Positions 9,077-18,895 are shown, counted from the first letter of the stretch. The stretch: DNA of 64,000 nt from JAMXLO01 sp963696645 (GCA_963696645.1 CAVOKY010000007.1:930001-994000); one strand, 5' to 3'. The notes: generated by a model not told the origin, from the letters alone. Program-made: numbers and translations.

Positions 9077-9175
9077 GCTTCCTCCTGTCGGAGCAATGGC
9101 AATGTCCATACGGACGTATCGGACGAATGGCAAGAGTGGTTGCTTCGGCCGGAGAGGCCGGTGCCGGTCGCGGCA

Positions 9176-9371
9176 AGAAGCTTCCACGCAAAGTGCGCCA
9201 AGAACGCAAAGCTCGCGAAGAATAAATAAGTCAGGCTTCGACGGCAGATGGTTCCAATGACTACGCTATCTTATTGCCTGCGGCGCTGGGCCACACGACC
9301 ACCGCGCGAAGCGCCCAAAAACCTTCCTTCGCGAGCTTTGCGTTCTTGGGGAACTTTGTGTGGAAACTTCT
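9176..9371. repeat. Imperfect inverted repeat upstream of the GxxExxY gene
   Basis: Two arms of about 47 bp, at 9176-9222 and 9324-9371, are inverted copies with roughly 85 percent identity by eye. The core is CCAAGAACGCAAAGCTCGCG. Each arm is itself built from near-repeats of the phrase CGCAAAG. The arms enclose about 100 bp with no gene. The pair occupies most of the otherwise empty gap 9077-9444 and lies immediately before the GxxExxY gene. It could be a MITE-like element or a large cruciform/mRNA hairpin. Confidence 0.75.
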
Positions 9372-9444
9372 GTCTCCCGCCGACAGGCTCCGCAACACCC
9401 AGAATTAAGCCTTCGGCGACCAGCAAGCCCATAGACCAAGCAAC

Positions 9445-9828
9445 ATGCGGTTCTCCCCATGCGACGAGGATCCAAGCAACCGGATCATCGGCCTTGCCAT
9501 CAAGGTGCACAGGAAACTTGGCCCCGGCCTCCTGGAATCCGTCTACGAGGAATGTCTCTGCTGGGAACTCGCACACGCCGACCTGGCATTCCAACGCCAG
9601 GTGCCTCTGCCGGTCGTATATGAGGGCGACCGCCTACCCGCCGGCTACTTCGCCGACATCATCGTCGAACAGTCGGTACTCATCGAACTCAAGTCAGTCG
9701 AACGCATCCTGCCGGTGCACGAGGCGCAGACTCTGACCTATCTCCGCCTGAGCAACTGCAAGATCGGTCTGTTGATGAATTTCAATACCACCCTGCTGAA
9801 GGATGGCCTGCGCCGGTTCATTCCGTAG
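9445..9828 (+). CDS. GxxExxY family protein
   Basis: 127 residues with the family signature near the N-terminus: IGLAIKVHRKLGPGLLESVY, which contains G-x-x-x-E-x-x-Y-type spacing. It is followed by LAFQRQVPLPVVYEG, the YFADIIVEQSVLIELKSVE block and QTLTYLRLSNCKIGLLMNF. The D-x(n)-ELK arrangement in DIIVEQSVLIELK resembles the PD-(D/E)xK nuclease core, and the family is often described as nuclease-like, but no activity is established. A long inverted repeat lies upstream. The terminal RRFIP is typical of full-length members, so the gene looks complete. Confidence 0.9.
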   Translation: MRFSPCDEDPSNRIIGLAIKVHRKLGPGLLESVYEECLCWELAHADLAFQRQVPLPVVYEGDRLPAGYFADIIVEQSVLIELKSVERILPVHEAQTLTYLRLSNCKIGLLMNFNTTLLKDGLRRFIP

Positions 9829-9838
9829 CGCCGGCACC

Positions 9839-10159
9839 TCAGTCGCCGCCCAGCGCCGCCTCTGCCGCCCGCACCGCCGCCAGCGGCACCGCGCCGCGAC
9901 CCACCACTTGGCCGCCGACGCAGGCCAGCCACCCCGCGCCATCAGGGGGCGTGGTCGGGCGCAGCTCGATCACCTTGGCCTCATCGTCCAGCGCCACGGC
10001 GCGGTAGGACCGCCAGCCAGCCCACACAGGCCCCAAAATGCGAACGACGCGGGCGATGGCCTCACCCGCGTCGTCGCGTCCGATCCATTCGAGGGTCCGG
10101 TGGACACCGGGCCCCTCCTCCTGCCGTCCCCGCATCCAGTGGAGGCGGGGGCTTCGCAC
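9839..10159 (-). CDS. Small hypothetical protein
   Basis: Up to 106 codons. The plausible core begins at TLEWIGRDDAGEAIARVVRI and ends AVRAAEAALGGD. It contains alternating charged and hydrophobic stretches, no signal peptide and no motif recognised by eye. It is convergent with the GxxExxY gene and lies just after the EF-G gene on the same strand, about 30 bp from its stop. The first 20-25 codons are rich in Arg and Pro and may not be translated. Evidence is limited to an open frame and reasonable composition. Confidence 0.45.
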   Translation of the reverse strand: MRSPRLHWMRGRQEEGPGVHRTLEWIGRDDAGEAIARVVRILGPVWAGWRSYRAVALDDEAKVIELRPTTPPDGAGWLACVGGQVVGRGAVPLAAVRAAEAALGGD

Positions 10160-10190
10160 CTAGGCTGCCCCCGTCATCAGCGACCTACCT

Positions 10191-12278
10191 TCATGCGGTC
10201 TTCGCCATGATTTCGTCCGCGATCGCCCGCGGCACCGGGTCGTAGTGATGGAACTGCATGGTGAACGAGGCGCGCCCCTTGGTCATGCTTCTCAGATCTG
10301 AAATATAACCGAACATTTCCTTCAAGGGAACATGCGCCCGGACGATGATCGTGGACCCGGCGCTGTCCTGATTCTGGATCATCCCGCGGCGGCGGTTCAG
10401 ATCGCCCACCACGTCGCCGACATGGTCGGATGGCGTGGTGACCTCCACGTCCATGACCGGCTCGAGGATGATCGGCGCGGCCCTCTTCATGCCGTCGCGG
10501 AAGCAGGACTTCGCCGCGATCTCGAACGCCAGTGCCGATGAATCCACGTCGTGGTACTTGCCATCCAGCAGGATGTATTTGAAATCCACCGTCGGGAAGC
10601 CCGCCAGCACGCCGGTCTCGGCCTGCTGCTTGATCCCCTTCTCGACCGCCGGAATGTACTCCTTCGGCACCGACCCGCCGACGACCTTGTTCTCGAACTG
10701 CACGCCCTCATTGCGGGCCAGCGGCTCGAACGCGATCTTCACTTCGGCATACTGGCCGGAACCGCCGGTCTGCTTCTTGTGCGTGTAGATCTCGGTGTGC
10801 GGCCGGGTGATCGTCTCGCGATACGCCACCTGCGGCGCGCCGATGTTGGCCTCGACGTTGTACTCGCGCCGCAGCCGATCGATGATGATCTCGAGATGCA
10901 GTTCGCCCATGCCCGACAGAATGGTCTGGCCGGTCTCCTGATCAGTGCGCAGTCGCAGCGACGGGTCTTCAGCCGTCAGCTTCTGCAGGCCGAGCGACAT
11001 CTTCTCTACCGCTTCCTTGGTGCGCGGCTCGACCGAGATGTCGATCACCGGCACCGGGAACGCCATCCGTTCCAGCACCACCGGGTCCTGCTGCGACGCC
11101 AACGTGTCGCCGGTGCCGGTGTCCTTCAGGCCAACGAACGCGGCAATATCGCCGGCATGCACCTCCTTGATCTCGGCGCGCTTGTCGGCATGCATCTGGA
11201 ACATTCGCCCGATGCGCTCGCGATGATCCTTGGTGGTGTTCATCACCGTGTCGCCGGACTTCAACGTGCCGGCATAGACGCGAACGAAGGTCAGCGTGCC
11301 GTACTTGTCGTTGATGATCTTGAACGCCAGGCCGGCGAACGGCGCGTCCGGATCGGCCTTGATGCGGCGGCGATCGGAATGCTCGCCATCCTCCTCGCCC
11401 TCGCCGGCGGCGACGCTGATGCCAGGCACATCGACCGGCGACGGCAGGTAGTCCACCACCGCGTCCAGCAGCGGCTGCACGCCCTTGTTCTTGAACGCGG
11501 TGCCGCACAGCACCGGACGGAACGCGCCGGATATCGTGCCCGCCTTGATGCAGCGCTTCAGCGTCGCGACCTCGACATCGCCCTTCTCGAAATATTCCTC
11601 CATCGCCGCGTCATCGACCGACAGCGCGGTGTCCAGCAGAAGCTGACGATATTCCTTCGCCTGCTCCACCAGGTCGGCGGGGATCGACTCATCGTGGTAC
11701 CTGGCGCCGAGCTCGCCACCTTCCCAGATGATCGCCTTCATCTCGACCAGGTCCACCACGCCGGCGAACCTGTCCTCGATGCCGATCGGCAGTTGCAGCG
11801 GCAGCGCAACGATATCCAGCTTCTCCTTCAGCGTGCCGAACGCACGGAAGAAGTCGGCCCCGGTGCGGTCCAGCTTGTTGATGAAGATGATGCGCGGAAC
11901 ATTGTAGCGGTCCGCCAGGCGCCAGTTGGTTTCCGACTGCGGCTGGACGCCGGCCACACCCTCGATGATGAAGATCGCGCCGTCCAGCACGCGCAGGCTG
12001 CGGTTCACCTCGATGTTGAAATCGATGTGGCCCGGCGTGTCGATGATGTTGATCCGGTGGTCATGCCACTCGCAGGTCACCGCGGCCGAGGTGATGGTGA
12101 TCCCCCGCTCGCGCTCCTGCTCCATGTAATCGGTCGTGGTGTTGCCATCGTGCACCTCGCCGATCCTGTGTGACATTCCGGTGTAATACAGGATCCGCTC
12201 GGTCGTCGTCGTTTTGCCCGCGTCGATATGCGCGGTGATGCCGATGTTGCGGATTCTGTCGAGCGGCGTGCCAGGCAC
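10191..12278 (-). CDS. fusA: Translation elongation factor G, stand-alone paralogue
   Basis: GTPase that drives ribosomal translocation. The 695-residue protein has G1 AHIDAGKTTTTE, G2 region RGITITSAA, G3 DTPGH, and G4 NKLD instead of the more common NKMD. Domain IV contains TGGSGQYAEVKI and domain V ends with a typical RGRASFTMQF-like stretch. GTG at 12278 was chosen because GGAGG lies six bases upstream. An ATG 18 bp earlier would place this Shine-Dalgarno inside the gene. No rpsL, rpsG or tufA is nearby, so this copy is outside the str operon and is probably a second, divergent EF-G. Whether it is canonical or specialised (for example for ribosome recycling) cannot be told from the sequence alone. 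Confidence 0.9.
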   Translation of the reverse strand: MPGTPLDRIRNIGITAHIDAGKTTTTERILYYTGMSHRIGEVHDGNTTTDYMEQERERGITITSAAVTCEWHDHRINIIDTPGHIDFNIEVNRSLRVLDGAIFIIEGVAGVQPQSETNWRLADRYNVPRIIFINKLDRTGADFFRAFGTLKEKLDIVALPLQLPIGIEDRFAGVVDLVEMKAIIWEGGELGARYHDESIPADLVEQAKEYRQLLLDTALSVDDAAMEEYFEKGDVEVATLKRCIKAGTISGAFRPVLCGTAFKNKGVQPLLDAVVDYLPSPVDVPGISVAAGEGEEDGEHSDRRRIKADPDAPFAGLAFKIINDKYGTLTFVRVYAGTLKSGDTVMNTTKDHRERIGRMFQMHADKRAEIKEVHAGDIAAFVGLKDTGTGDTLASQQDPVVLERMAFPVPVIDISVEPRTKEAVEKMSLGLQKLTAEDPSLRLRTDQETGQTILSGMGELHLEIIIDRLRREYNVEANIGAPQVAYRETITRPHTEIYTHKKQTGGSGQYAEVKIAFEPLARNEGVQFENKVVGGSVPKEYIPAVEKGIKQQAETGVLAGFPTVDFKYILLDGKYHDVDSSALAFEIAAKSCFRDGMKRAAPIILEPVMDVEVTTPSDHVGDVVGDLNRRRGMIQNQDSAGSTIIVRAHVPLKEMFGYISDLRSMTKGRASFTMQFHHYDPVPRAIADEIMAKTA

Positions 12279-12508
12279 GGTAAACCTCCATACCACGACG
12301 GGCGCCTCGAGACCCCTGCCCCGCGCGCCCGCATGCTAACCCGGCTGATGCCAACCGGCTATGTCGATCCTCAGATGCTGCACCGCCGCGTGATTTGCAA
12401 GGATTATCGGTCCCTAGCCCCGCAAATTACGCATGCGTTGATCACGTGCGGCCATCCGCTCACCGTTTGTCACGCTACGACACACGGTTTCGGCTTAGCA
12501 TTTCTGTC

Positions 12509-13813
12509 ATGGACCTGCGCACCGCACAGGCACTGATACGCTTCGGCCTGGGACGCAAAGGCGATGAACCGTTGCCCGCGGACCCATCGGCATGGCTGCG
12601 GCAGCAACTCGGCCAGCCCGACCAAAGCCTTATCCAGCCCAGGCCCAGTACGGCGAACGGCCTCGCCGCCTTGCGCGACGATCGCCAGACCAAGCCGCTG
12701 CCCGCCGAATCGCCCGCTCACGCCGTCTTCCAGGCCGAGTCGCGTGCGGAACTGGAGAACGCGTTGGTCACGCCAGCGCCATTCCGCGAGCGCCTTGTGT
12801 GGTTCTGGACCAATCACTTCACCGTCGCGGCACGCGGCGGCGCGGCACCGGTCGCCGGCGCGTTCGTCGAGGAGGCGATCCGCCCGCACATCACCGGGCG
12901 TTTCGAAGCCATGCTGTTCGCCGTGATGCACCACCCGGCAATGCTGATCTATCTGAACAATGCCGGCTCGGTCGGCCCGCATAGCCCGGCCGGGATGCGC
13001 GGCCATCGCGGCCTGAACGAGAACCTCGCCCGCGAATGTCTGGAACTCCACACGGTCAGCCCGGCCGCCGGCTACACCCAGGCTGACGTCACCAGTTTTG
13101 CCAGGCTGCTGACCGGCTGGTCGATCGACCTGAAGAGCGATCCACCGGGCTTCCGCTTCCGCCCGATGGCACACGAACCGGGCGAGCAGACCGTCATGGG
13201 CCATGTGTTCCCCCCAGGCGAGGAGGGTGGCGATGCGGCATTGCATTTCCTCGCCAACCATCCGGCGACGCATCGTTTCCTGGCGACAAAGATGGTGCGG
13301 CATTTTGTCGCCGACGACGCCCCGACTGATGCCGTGCGCCGCATTGAGGGCGTGCTGCGCGACACCGGCGGCAATCTCGGCTCTGCCGCCGTTGCGCTGA
13401 CCGCGCTGGATGCCGCGTGGCAGCCCGCCACCAAGCTGCGCACACCGCAGGATTTCGTCATCGCCAGTCTCCGTGCTCTCGACCTGCCGCCGGAGCAACG
13501 CACCGGGATAAATCTGCCCGGTATTCTGGCGAGCATGGGCCAGCCGTTCTGGAACGCTCCCCAACCGAACGGCTGGCCCGACCGCGCGATCGACTGGGCC
13601 GCGCCGGAAGCCATGATGCGCCGGATCGATTGGGTATACGGCGTGTCCGGCCGCGTCACTGCGCAGCAGAACGGCCATGACGCCGCCGAACTGGCAGAGA
13701 CCACGCTCGGACCGCTGCTCAGCGATGCCACGCTTCAGGCTGTGCACCGTGCCGGCTCCCGGCGCGATGCGATGACCTTGTTGCTGTCCTCCCCGGAATT
13801 TCAGAGGCGATGA
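12509..13813 (+). CDS. DUF1800 family protein
   Basis: 434 residues. DUF1800 features are seen in order: an N-terminal LIRFGLGRKG, FRERLVWFWTNHFTV (about residues 92-106), FEAMLFAVMHHPAMLIYLNN, the block NENLARECLELHTVS, YTQADVTSFARLLTGWS, and a C-terminal SPEFQRR. The protein family is widespread and is almost always followed by a DUF1501 gene, as here, with an ATGA overlap at 13810-13813 implying translational coupling. Function is unproven. The pair is often proposed to act in export of or tolerance to sulfated or polymeric material. Intact. Confidence 0.93.
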   Translation: MDLRTAQALIRFGLGRKGDEPLPADPSAWLRQQLGQPDQSLIQPRPSTANGLAALRDDRQTKPLPAESPAHAVFQAESRAELENALVTPAPFRERLVWFWTNHFTVAARGGAAPVAGAFVEEAIRPHITGRFEAMLFAVMHHPAMLIYLNNAGSVGPHSPAGMRGHRGLNENLARECLELHTVSPAAGYTQADVTSFARLLTGWSIDLKSDPPGFRFRPMAHEPGEQTVMGHVFPPGEEGGDAALHFLANHPATHRFLATKMVRHFVADDAPTDAVRRIEGVLRDTGGNLGSAAVALTALDAAWQPATKLRTPQDFVIASLRALDLPPEQRTGINLPGILASMGQPFWNAPQPNGWPDRAIDWAAPEAMMRRIDWVYGVSGRVTAQQNGHDAAELAETTLGPLLSDATLQAVHRAGSRRDAMTLLLSSPEFQRR

Positions 13814-15000
13814 TGTTGCCGCTCAGCCGCCGCTCGGCCCTGCTCGGATTGACGTCGGCGCTCACCCTGGGGCGCGCCTCGCTCGCATGGGCAACGGCGT
13901 CCACCGAACAGCGCTTCGTGGTGGTGATCCTGCGCGGCGCGCTGGATGGCCTGTCGGCCGTGGTGCCGTATGGCGACCCCGCACTCGCCGGCTTGCGCGG
14001 CGCGCTGCTGCCCCCGCTCCCAGGTCAACCGGACGGCCTGCTGGACCTCGGCGGCTTCTACGGCTTGCACCCGTCGCTGGCCGGACTGCATGCGATGTAT
14101 CAGGCGGGCGAGCTGCTGCCGATCCATGCCGTCGCCGGCCCCACGCGGGTCCGCAGCCACTTCGAGGCCCAGGACTGCCTGGAAAGCGGCGCCGACCACC
14201 GCATGACCAGCGGATGGCTCAACCGCGCCGTCACCGCCATGCCGGGTGGCGCAAGCGGCCACCCGGAGGGTGATGCACTGGCGATCGGCGTCGCGGTGCC
14301 GCTGCTGCTCCGCGGCCCGGCGCTGGTGGGAAGCTGGGCGCCGCACGGTTTCGCCACGCCGGATCAGGATCTCTACGCGCGCATCGCGGCGCTCTGTCAG
14401 GGCGACAGGCTACTCGGCCCGGCCATCGCCGAAGGGCTGCGTGAGCGCGCCTTCAGCAACACGGTGATCGGCGACGATGCGCCCGGGCCGAACCGCTACG
14501 CGTTTCCTGCCCTGGCCAGGGCGGCCGGGGAAATGCTGCACGCCGCGGATGGACCACGCGTCGCCGCGCTGGAGATCGGCGGCTGGGACACCCATGCGGC
14601 GCAGACCCGCCGCCTCACCGGCGTACTGCGTCAGCTCGATGCAGGGCTCACCGCGCTGAAGGCCGGGCTTGGTGAGACGTGGCGGCAGACCGCAGTGCTG
14701 GCGATGACCGAATTCGGCCGCACCGTGCGGGTGAACGGCACCAACGGCACGGACCACGGCACCGGCACGGTCGCCTTCGTGCTCGGTGGCGCGGTAGCCG
14801 GCGGACGTGTCGCGGCGAATTGGCCCGGTCTCGGTCCCGGCCGTCTGCTGGAGGACCGCGACCTGCAGCCCACCAGCGATCTGCGTTCCGTCGCGAAGGG
14901 CCTGCTGGTCCAGCATCTCGGGCTCGGCTCGCCAGCGCTGGCGCAGGTGTTTCCCGCCAGCGATGGGGCGCGGACCATGCGCGGGCTGATCCGCAACTGA
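13810..15000 (+). CDS. DUF1501 family exported protein
   Basis: 396 residues. The N-terminus LSRRSALLGLTSALTLG is a twin-arginine-type signal with a short hydrophobic core, so periplasmic location is likely. The body has family hallmarks: VVVILRGALDGLSAVVPYGD, AVAGPTRVRSHFEAQDCLE, LEIGGWDTHAAQ, and MTEFGRTVRVNGTNGTDHG with the metal-type aspartate/histidine pair. DUF1501 proteins belong to the alkaline-phosphatase/sulfatase-like superfamily. The start overlaps the DUF1800 stop by four bases. No frameshift. Confidence 0.93.
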   Translation: MMLPLSRRSALLGLTSALTLGRASLAWATASTEQRFVVVILRGALDGLSAVVPYGDPALAGLRGALLPPLPGQPDGLLDLGGFYGLHPSLAGLHAMYQAGELLPIHAVAGPTRVRSHFEAQDCLESGADHRMTSGWLNRAVTAMPGGASGHPEGDALAIGVAVPLLLRGPALVGSWAPHGFATPDQDLYARIAALCQGDRLLGPAIAEGLRERAFSNTVIGDDAPGPNRYAFPALARAAGEMLHAADGPRVAALEIGGWDTHAAQTRRLTGVLRQLDAGLTALKAGLGETWRQTAVLAMTEFGRTVRVNGTNGTDHGTGTVAFVLGGAVAGGRVAANWPGLGPGRLLEDRDLQPTSDLRSVAKGLLVQHLGLGSPALAQVFPASDGARTMRGLIRN

Positions 15001-15050
15001 CCGCATGGCCTGGCCAGGATGATGACTGTCGGCAGTGGAGCTGTCTGCAA

Positions 15051-17864
15051 CTACAGGGCCGGCAGCGGTTCACGCTCGACCGCTGGTTCGGTCATGGCGC
15101 ACTCAGCGGAAGACGGCCACCCATCCGCGCTGAAGGGTTGGGTCCTCAGCAGCGTATTCAGCGCGGCAGCAGAAACGGCCCGGCTGAACAGATAGCCCTG
15201 AACTTCAGTGCAGCCTGCCCGCTCCAGCGTGTTTAGCTGCTGCCGTGTCTCCACACCCTCGGCGGTGATGGCCATGCCGAGGTCGGCGCCAAGCGTGGCC
15301 ACTGCGCGCACGATCGCGATGCAATCTGCCTGCGTGCCAAGTTCACGAACGAACGATTGGTCGATCTTGATCCGGTCGAAGGGAAACTTCCTGAGATAGC
15401 TCAGCGACGAATAGCCGGTGCCGAAGTCGTCCATCGCGATTTGGATACCCAGATCGCGGAGTTTATGCAGCGTCTCCAGCGTGAGATCGGTGTCATGCAG
15501 CAACACCGTTTCGGTTATCTCGAGCTCGAGCCGGCTGGGCCGCAGTCCCAACTCGCTTAGCGCCGCCGCGACGGTTTGGACCAGATGGTGGCTCCTGAAC
15601 TGCACCGGCGACAGATTGACCGCGACCTTCATCGGTTCCGGCCAGGTGGACGCAACAGCACAGGCCTGCCGCAGCACCCATTCGCCCATCGGCACGATCA
15701 TGCCGGTCTCCTCAGCCAGCGCGATAAATCGGTCGGGTCGCACCAGCCCCTTCGTCGGATGTCGCCAGCGCAGCAGCGCTTCACACCCGGCGATCGCTCG
15801 CGCGCGAACATCGATCAGCGGCTGAAAGAACACTTCCAGTTGCCCGGCGGGCAGCGCGTTACGGAGGTCGAGTTCGAGGATGCGGCGCGCCTGCATGGCG
15901 GCGTCCATTTCTGCCTGGAACAGCCGATACATGCCGCGCCCGTCAACTTTTGCGCGGTATAGAGCGAGGTCGGCGCATTTCGACAGTTGATCGGCATCCA
16001 GCCCGTCCTGCGGCGCGAAGGCGATCCCGACACTGGTGCCGATCACGATCTGGTGGCCTGCCACGTCGAACGGCGTCTCGAGCATCTCGATCAACCGCTC
16101 GGCAAGTGCGGCGGCTTCGGTCGGTTCGTCGATCGGTGTCTGGATGATGGCGAATTCGTCGCCACCGAGCCGTGCGATCGTATCCGTTTCCCGTGTCTGT
16201 TGCGACAGCCGCTCCGCTACCGATTGCAGCAGCACATCACCGACGGAATGACCCAGCGTGTCGTTGACCATCTTGAACTGATCGAGGTCGAGAAAGAGCA
16301 GCGCCAGGCCATGCCCCCGTCGCGCATGGCTCAAAGCCGCCTCGAGATTCTCTTGGAACAGCACACGGTTTGGCAGGTCGGTCAGCGCATCATGGTGCGC
16401 CAGATGGGAGATCCTGGCCTCGGCCTCGCGATGTTCGGTGACGTCCTCGTAGGTGGCGAGCCAGCCCTCGCCCGTCGGCTGGTTCGTGATCATGAAGACG
16501 CGGCCGTCCTCCAGCTCGAAGGCGAAGTGCTGACGGGCACGCCCACCGAGCGTTTCGACCCGCCGCTGCTGCAGGCCTTCCACGTCCCGGCGTCCCACGT
16601 TGCCAGCCTTGACCGCCCGTTCCGCCAGCTCTGCACAGGTCATACCCGGGACTATGTCATCTGCTGACAAACCGAGCAGTTCGGCGAAACGATGGTTCGC
16701 CACCAATACGCGGCTGGCATGATCACACATCAGGAGACCCTGCACCATGTTGCTTACAGCTGTGTCGAAGCGGACCAATTGGGCATTCAGGTCGTGCGCG
16801 GCCTGTTCGCGCTGCCCCGCCAGGGCGAGCTGTGCCTCGGCCATCATACGCGCTGCATCCGCCGATCTGGCCTTTTCGAAGCTTCGCAGATCGCGCACGC
16901 CGAGTACTACCATCCCGGCAATTCCCAACTCGGCCAGCAGGCTCACCGTGATGAGCGGCAGTACTTCAGCGTGCCACTGACTGAGAATATCATCGAACGC
17001 CAGGGTGGCATTGATGAGCAGCGGGTAGTGCGCAATGCGGTAAGGTACGACCAGGCGGATCTTGCCGTCGAACAGGCTTCGCTGGTGGATGACTTCGCCA
17101 TCGCGCGCCGCAAGCCGCTGCTGGAAGCCCTCGTCCTGCCGATATGAGGGTTGGGCCGCCGGGTCCACGTGCGGGCGGCGCGCTATGACCGTTCCGTCAT
17201 CACGGAACAGGCTGAACGAAGCGTTGCCTGCGAGCGCGAACCGCGCGAAAGACCGTTCGAAGTAGCCGAGATCAATTGCTGCGATGACAAAGCCGCGAAC
17301 CTGACCTGCTGCGCCGTCAATACGGCGCGTGAAATACATCACCCAGGTACCAGTGTCGGGATCGCGCACCGGTGCGCTGATGAAGGCTTCTGCTGTGTCG
17401 GAATGGACTGCGTCCGCGTAGGCCGGTTGTGCGATCGCCATCGGTGGCGCCGGCCAGAATCTGCTGGAACTGAGCAACTGGCCGGATTGATTGACGACAG
17501 CGAGAAGGGCGATCTGCGTCAGGCCGGAGATTCGGGACTTGAGGTCTGTATATGATTCCTCGGCAAGCGCACCCTGCTCGAAGCCATACTCTGTCGCGAG
17601 GCCAGATGGTTGCAATCGCTCGACCACGCCGGTCTCGACACGATCGATCGCCGTAAGGCTCCCGTCGATCTCCTCGGACAGCACCATTGAGACGTTTCGG
17701 AGTTCTCTTTCGTTGTCTGCAACGTCGGCACGCCACAACCTGTACCCCACGACGCCGGTGGCTGCGGCGATGGCGAGGCCAAACAATATAGCGCAGCCAA
17801 CCAGAAGAAGCCGCGCGCGCGCCTGACCGAGATAGCCGGCGAGCCCGGCAATGCGAGACCGCAC
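15051..17864 (-). CDS. Membrane sensor with PAS, GGDEF and EAL domains (cyclic-di-GMP turnover)
   Basis: 937 residues. Membrane segments at about 17-41 and 301-323 bracket a periplasmic Cache-like sensor. A PAS domain spans about 365-480, a GGDEF domain about 485-650 and an EAL domain about 660-905. The diguanylate cyclase site is intact (ARLGGDEFAII, residues 564-574). The phosphodiesterase signature is intact (CEALLRW, EAL at 695-697), along with ITETVLL, MDDFGTGYSS and ITAEGVETRQQ. Both activities are therefore possible. The protein would adjust c-di-GMP in response to a periplasmic ligand. It is a monocistronic minus-strand gene convergent with DUF1501. The ligand is unknown. Confidence 0.95.
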   Translation of the reverse strand: MRSRIAGLAGYLGQARARLLLVGCAILFGLAIAAATGVVGYRLWRADVADNERELRNVSMVLSEEIDGSLTAIDRVETGVVERLQPSGLATEYGFEQGALAEESYTDLKSRISGLTQIALLAVVNQSGQLLSSSRFWPAPPMAIAQPAYADAVHSDTAEAFISAPVRDPDTGTWVMYFTRRIDGAAGQVRGFVIAAIDLGYFERSFARFALAGNASFSLFRDDGTVIARRPHVDPAAQPSYRQDEGFQQRLAARDGEVIHQRSLFDGKIRLVVPYRIAHYPLLINATLAFDDILSQWHAEVLPLITVSLLAELGIAGMVVLGVRDLRSFEKARSADAARMMAEAQLALAGQREQAAHDLNAQLVRFDTAVSNMVQGLLMCDHASRVLVANHRFAELLGLSADDIVPGMTCAELAERAVKAGNVGRRDVEGLQQRRVETLGGRARQHFAFELEDGRVFMITNQPTGEGWLATYEDVTEHREAEARISHLAHHDALTDLPNRVLFQENLEAALSHARRGHGLALLFLDLDQFKMVNDTLGHSVGDVLLQSVAERLSQQTRETDTIARLGGDEFAIIQTPIDEPTEAAALAERLIEMLETPFDVAGHQIVIGTSVGIAFAPQDGLDADQLSKCADLALYRAKVDGRGMYRLFQAEMDAAMQARRILELDLRNALPAGQLEVFFQPLIDVRARAIAGCEALLRWRHPTKGLVRPDRFIALAEETGMIVPMGEWVLRQACAVASTWPEPMKVAVNLSPVQFRSHHLVQTVAAALSELGLRPSRLELEITETVLLHDTDLTLETLHKLRDLGIQIAMDDFGTGYSSLSYLRKFPFDRIKIDQSFVRELGTQADCIAIVRAVATLGADLGMAITAEGVETRQQLNTLERAGCTEVQGYLFSRAVSAAALNTLLRTQPFSADGWPSSAECAMTEPAVEREPLPAL

Positions 17865-18083
17865 CGGCGTGTCCTCGAATGCTTGCCGCTATCTGGTCAT
17901 ATAGCTTTGAAATTCTGGTTAATGCCGCGCGAACCGGCGCCGTTCACGCGTCTCCAGCCGCATGAGCAGCACCACGATCATCACGCGGTACGCGGCCACG
18001 CAGATAGGGCAGATACACCAAGGTCAGCACAACCCTTGGCACACGCCGCGAGTCCCTTGGAATAACGGCTATTATTCATGCGC

Positions 18084-18830
18084 TTAGTGCATCACGTCGC
18101 CGCCGTTCGGCGACAGGCAGGCACCGACATAGAACCCGCCATCCGGTCCAGCCAACAGCAGCGCCGTCGCGGCGATTTCCTCGGGACGGCCGAAGCGCCC
18201 GACCGGCAGCGCCGCCTTGAATGCCGCGCGGTCCACATCGGTCATCGTCGCTGTCAGGTCGGTGTCGATCGGCCCCGGCGCGATCGCGTTGACCCGCACC
18301 CCGTGCGGCGCGGCCTCCCAGCACAACGAACGGGTGAACCCGATGATCGCTGCCTTCGCCGCCGAATAGGGCGCCGAGTTCACCGCACCCTTCAGCCCGC
18401 GCTGCGAGGCGACGTTGATGATGCAGCCGCAGCCCCGTGCGATCATCGCCGGATAGACCGCCTGCGCCATGAAGAACATGCCCTTCATGTGCACATCCAT
18501 GATCCGGTCGTACTCCGCCTCGCTGTAGTCCTCGAACCGCTTGCGGATGTTCATGCCGGCGTTATTGAACAGGATGTCGATCGGCCCGAGTTCGCCGGCG
18601 GCATACTGCGCGAACGCGCGGCTCGCGGCTATGTCCGCAACATCGACCGAATGATGCAGCGCGCGTCGTCCAAACGCGCGGATCTCGGCTGCCGTCGCCT
18701 CGGCCTTCGCGCCATCGTCCAGATGACAGAACGCGATATCGGCGCCCTCGGCCGCGAAAGCGAGTGCGGTCGCCCGGCCGATGCCGCGCGATCCGCCGGT
18801 CACCAGCGCCACCTGTCCCCGCAGTTTCAT
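18084..18830 (-). CDS. Short-chain dehydrogenase/reductase (SDR)
   Basis: 248 residues, NAD(P)-dependent oxidoreductase of the classical SDR type. The cofactor motif is TGGSRGIGRA (residues 11-20), then NNAGMN, the catalytic serine in NVASQRG, and YSAAKAA with the catalytic Tyr and Lys. RVNAIAPGPIDTDL and the C-terminal LLLAGPDGGFYVG follow. The pattern is close to 3-oxoacyl-ACP reductase/sugar dehydrogenase types, and the substrate is not predictable. The start at 18830 has GGAGAAG immediately upstream. It is divergent from panC, with only 65 bp between the two starts. Confidence 0.92.
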   Translation of the reverse strand: MKLRGQVALVTGGSRGIGRATALAFAAEGADIAFCHLDDGAKAEATAAEIRAFGRRALHHSVDVADIAASRAFAQYAAGELGPIDILFNNAGMNIRKRFEDYSEAEYDRIMDVHMKGMFFMAQAVYPAMIARGCGCIINVASQRGLKGAVNSAPYSAAKAAIIGFTRSLCWEAAPHGVRVNAIAPGPIDTDLTATMTDVDRAAFKAALPVGRFGRPEEIAATALLLAGPDGGFYVGACLSPNGGDVMH

Positions 18831-18895
18831 TTCGCTTCTCCACGCTTTCCGGCGCGATGTTGCACCGCGACGGCGTCGCGACCAAGTTGCCATCC

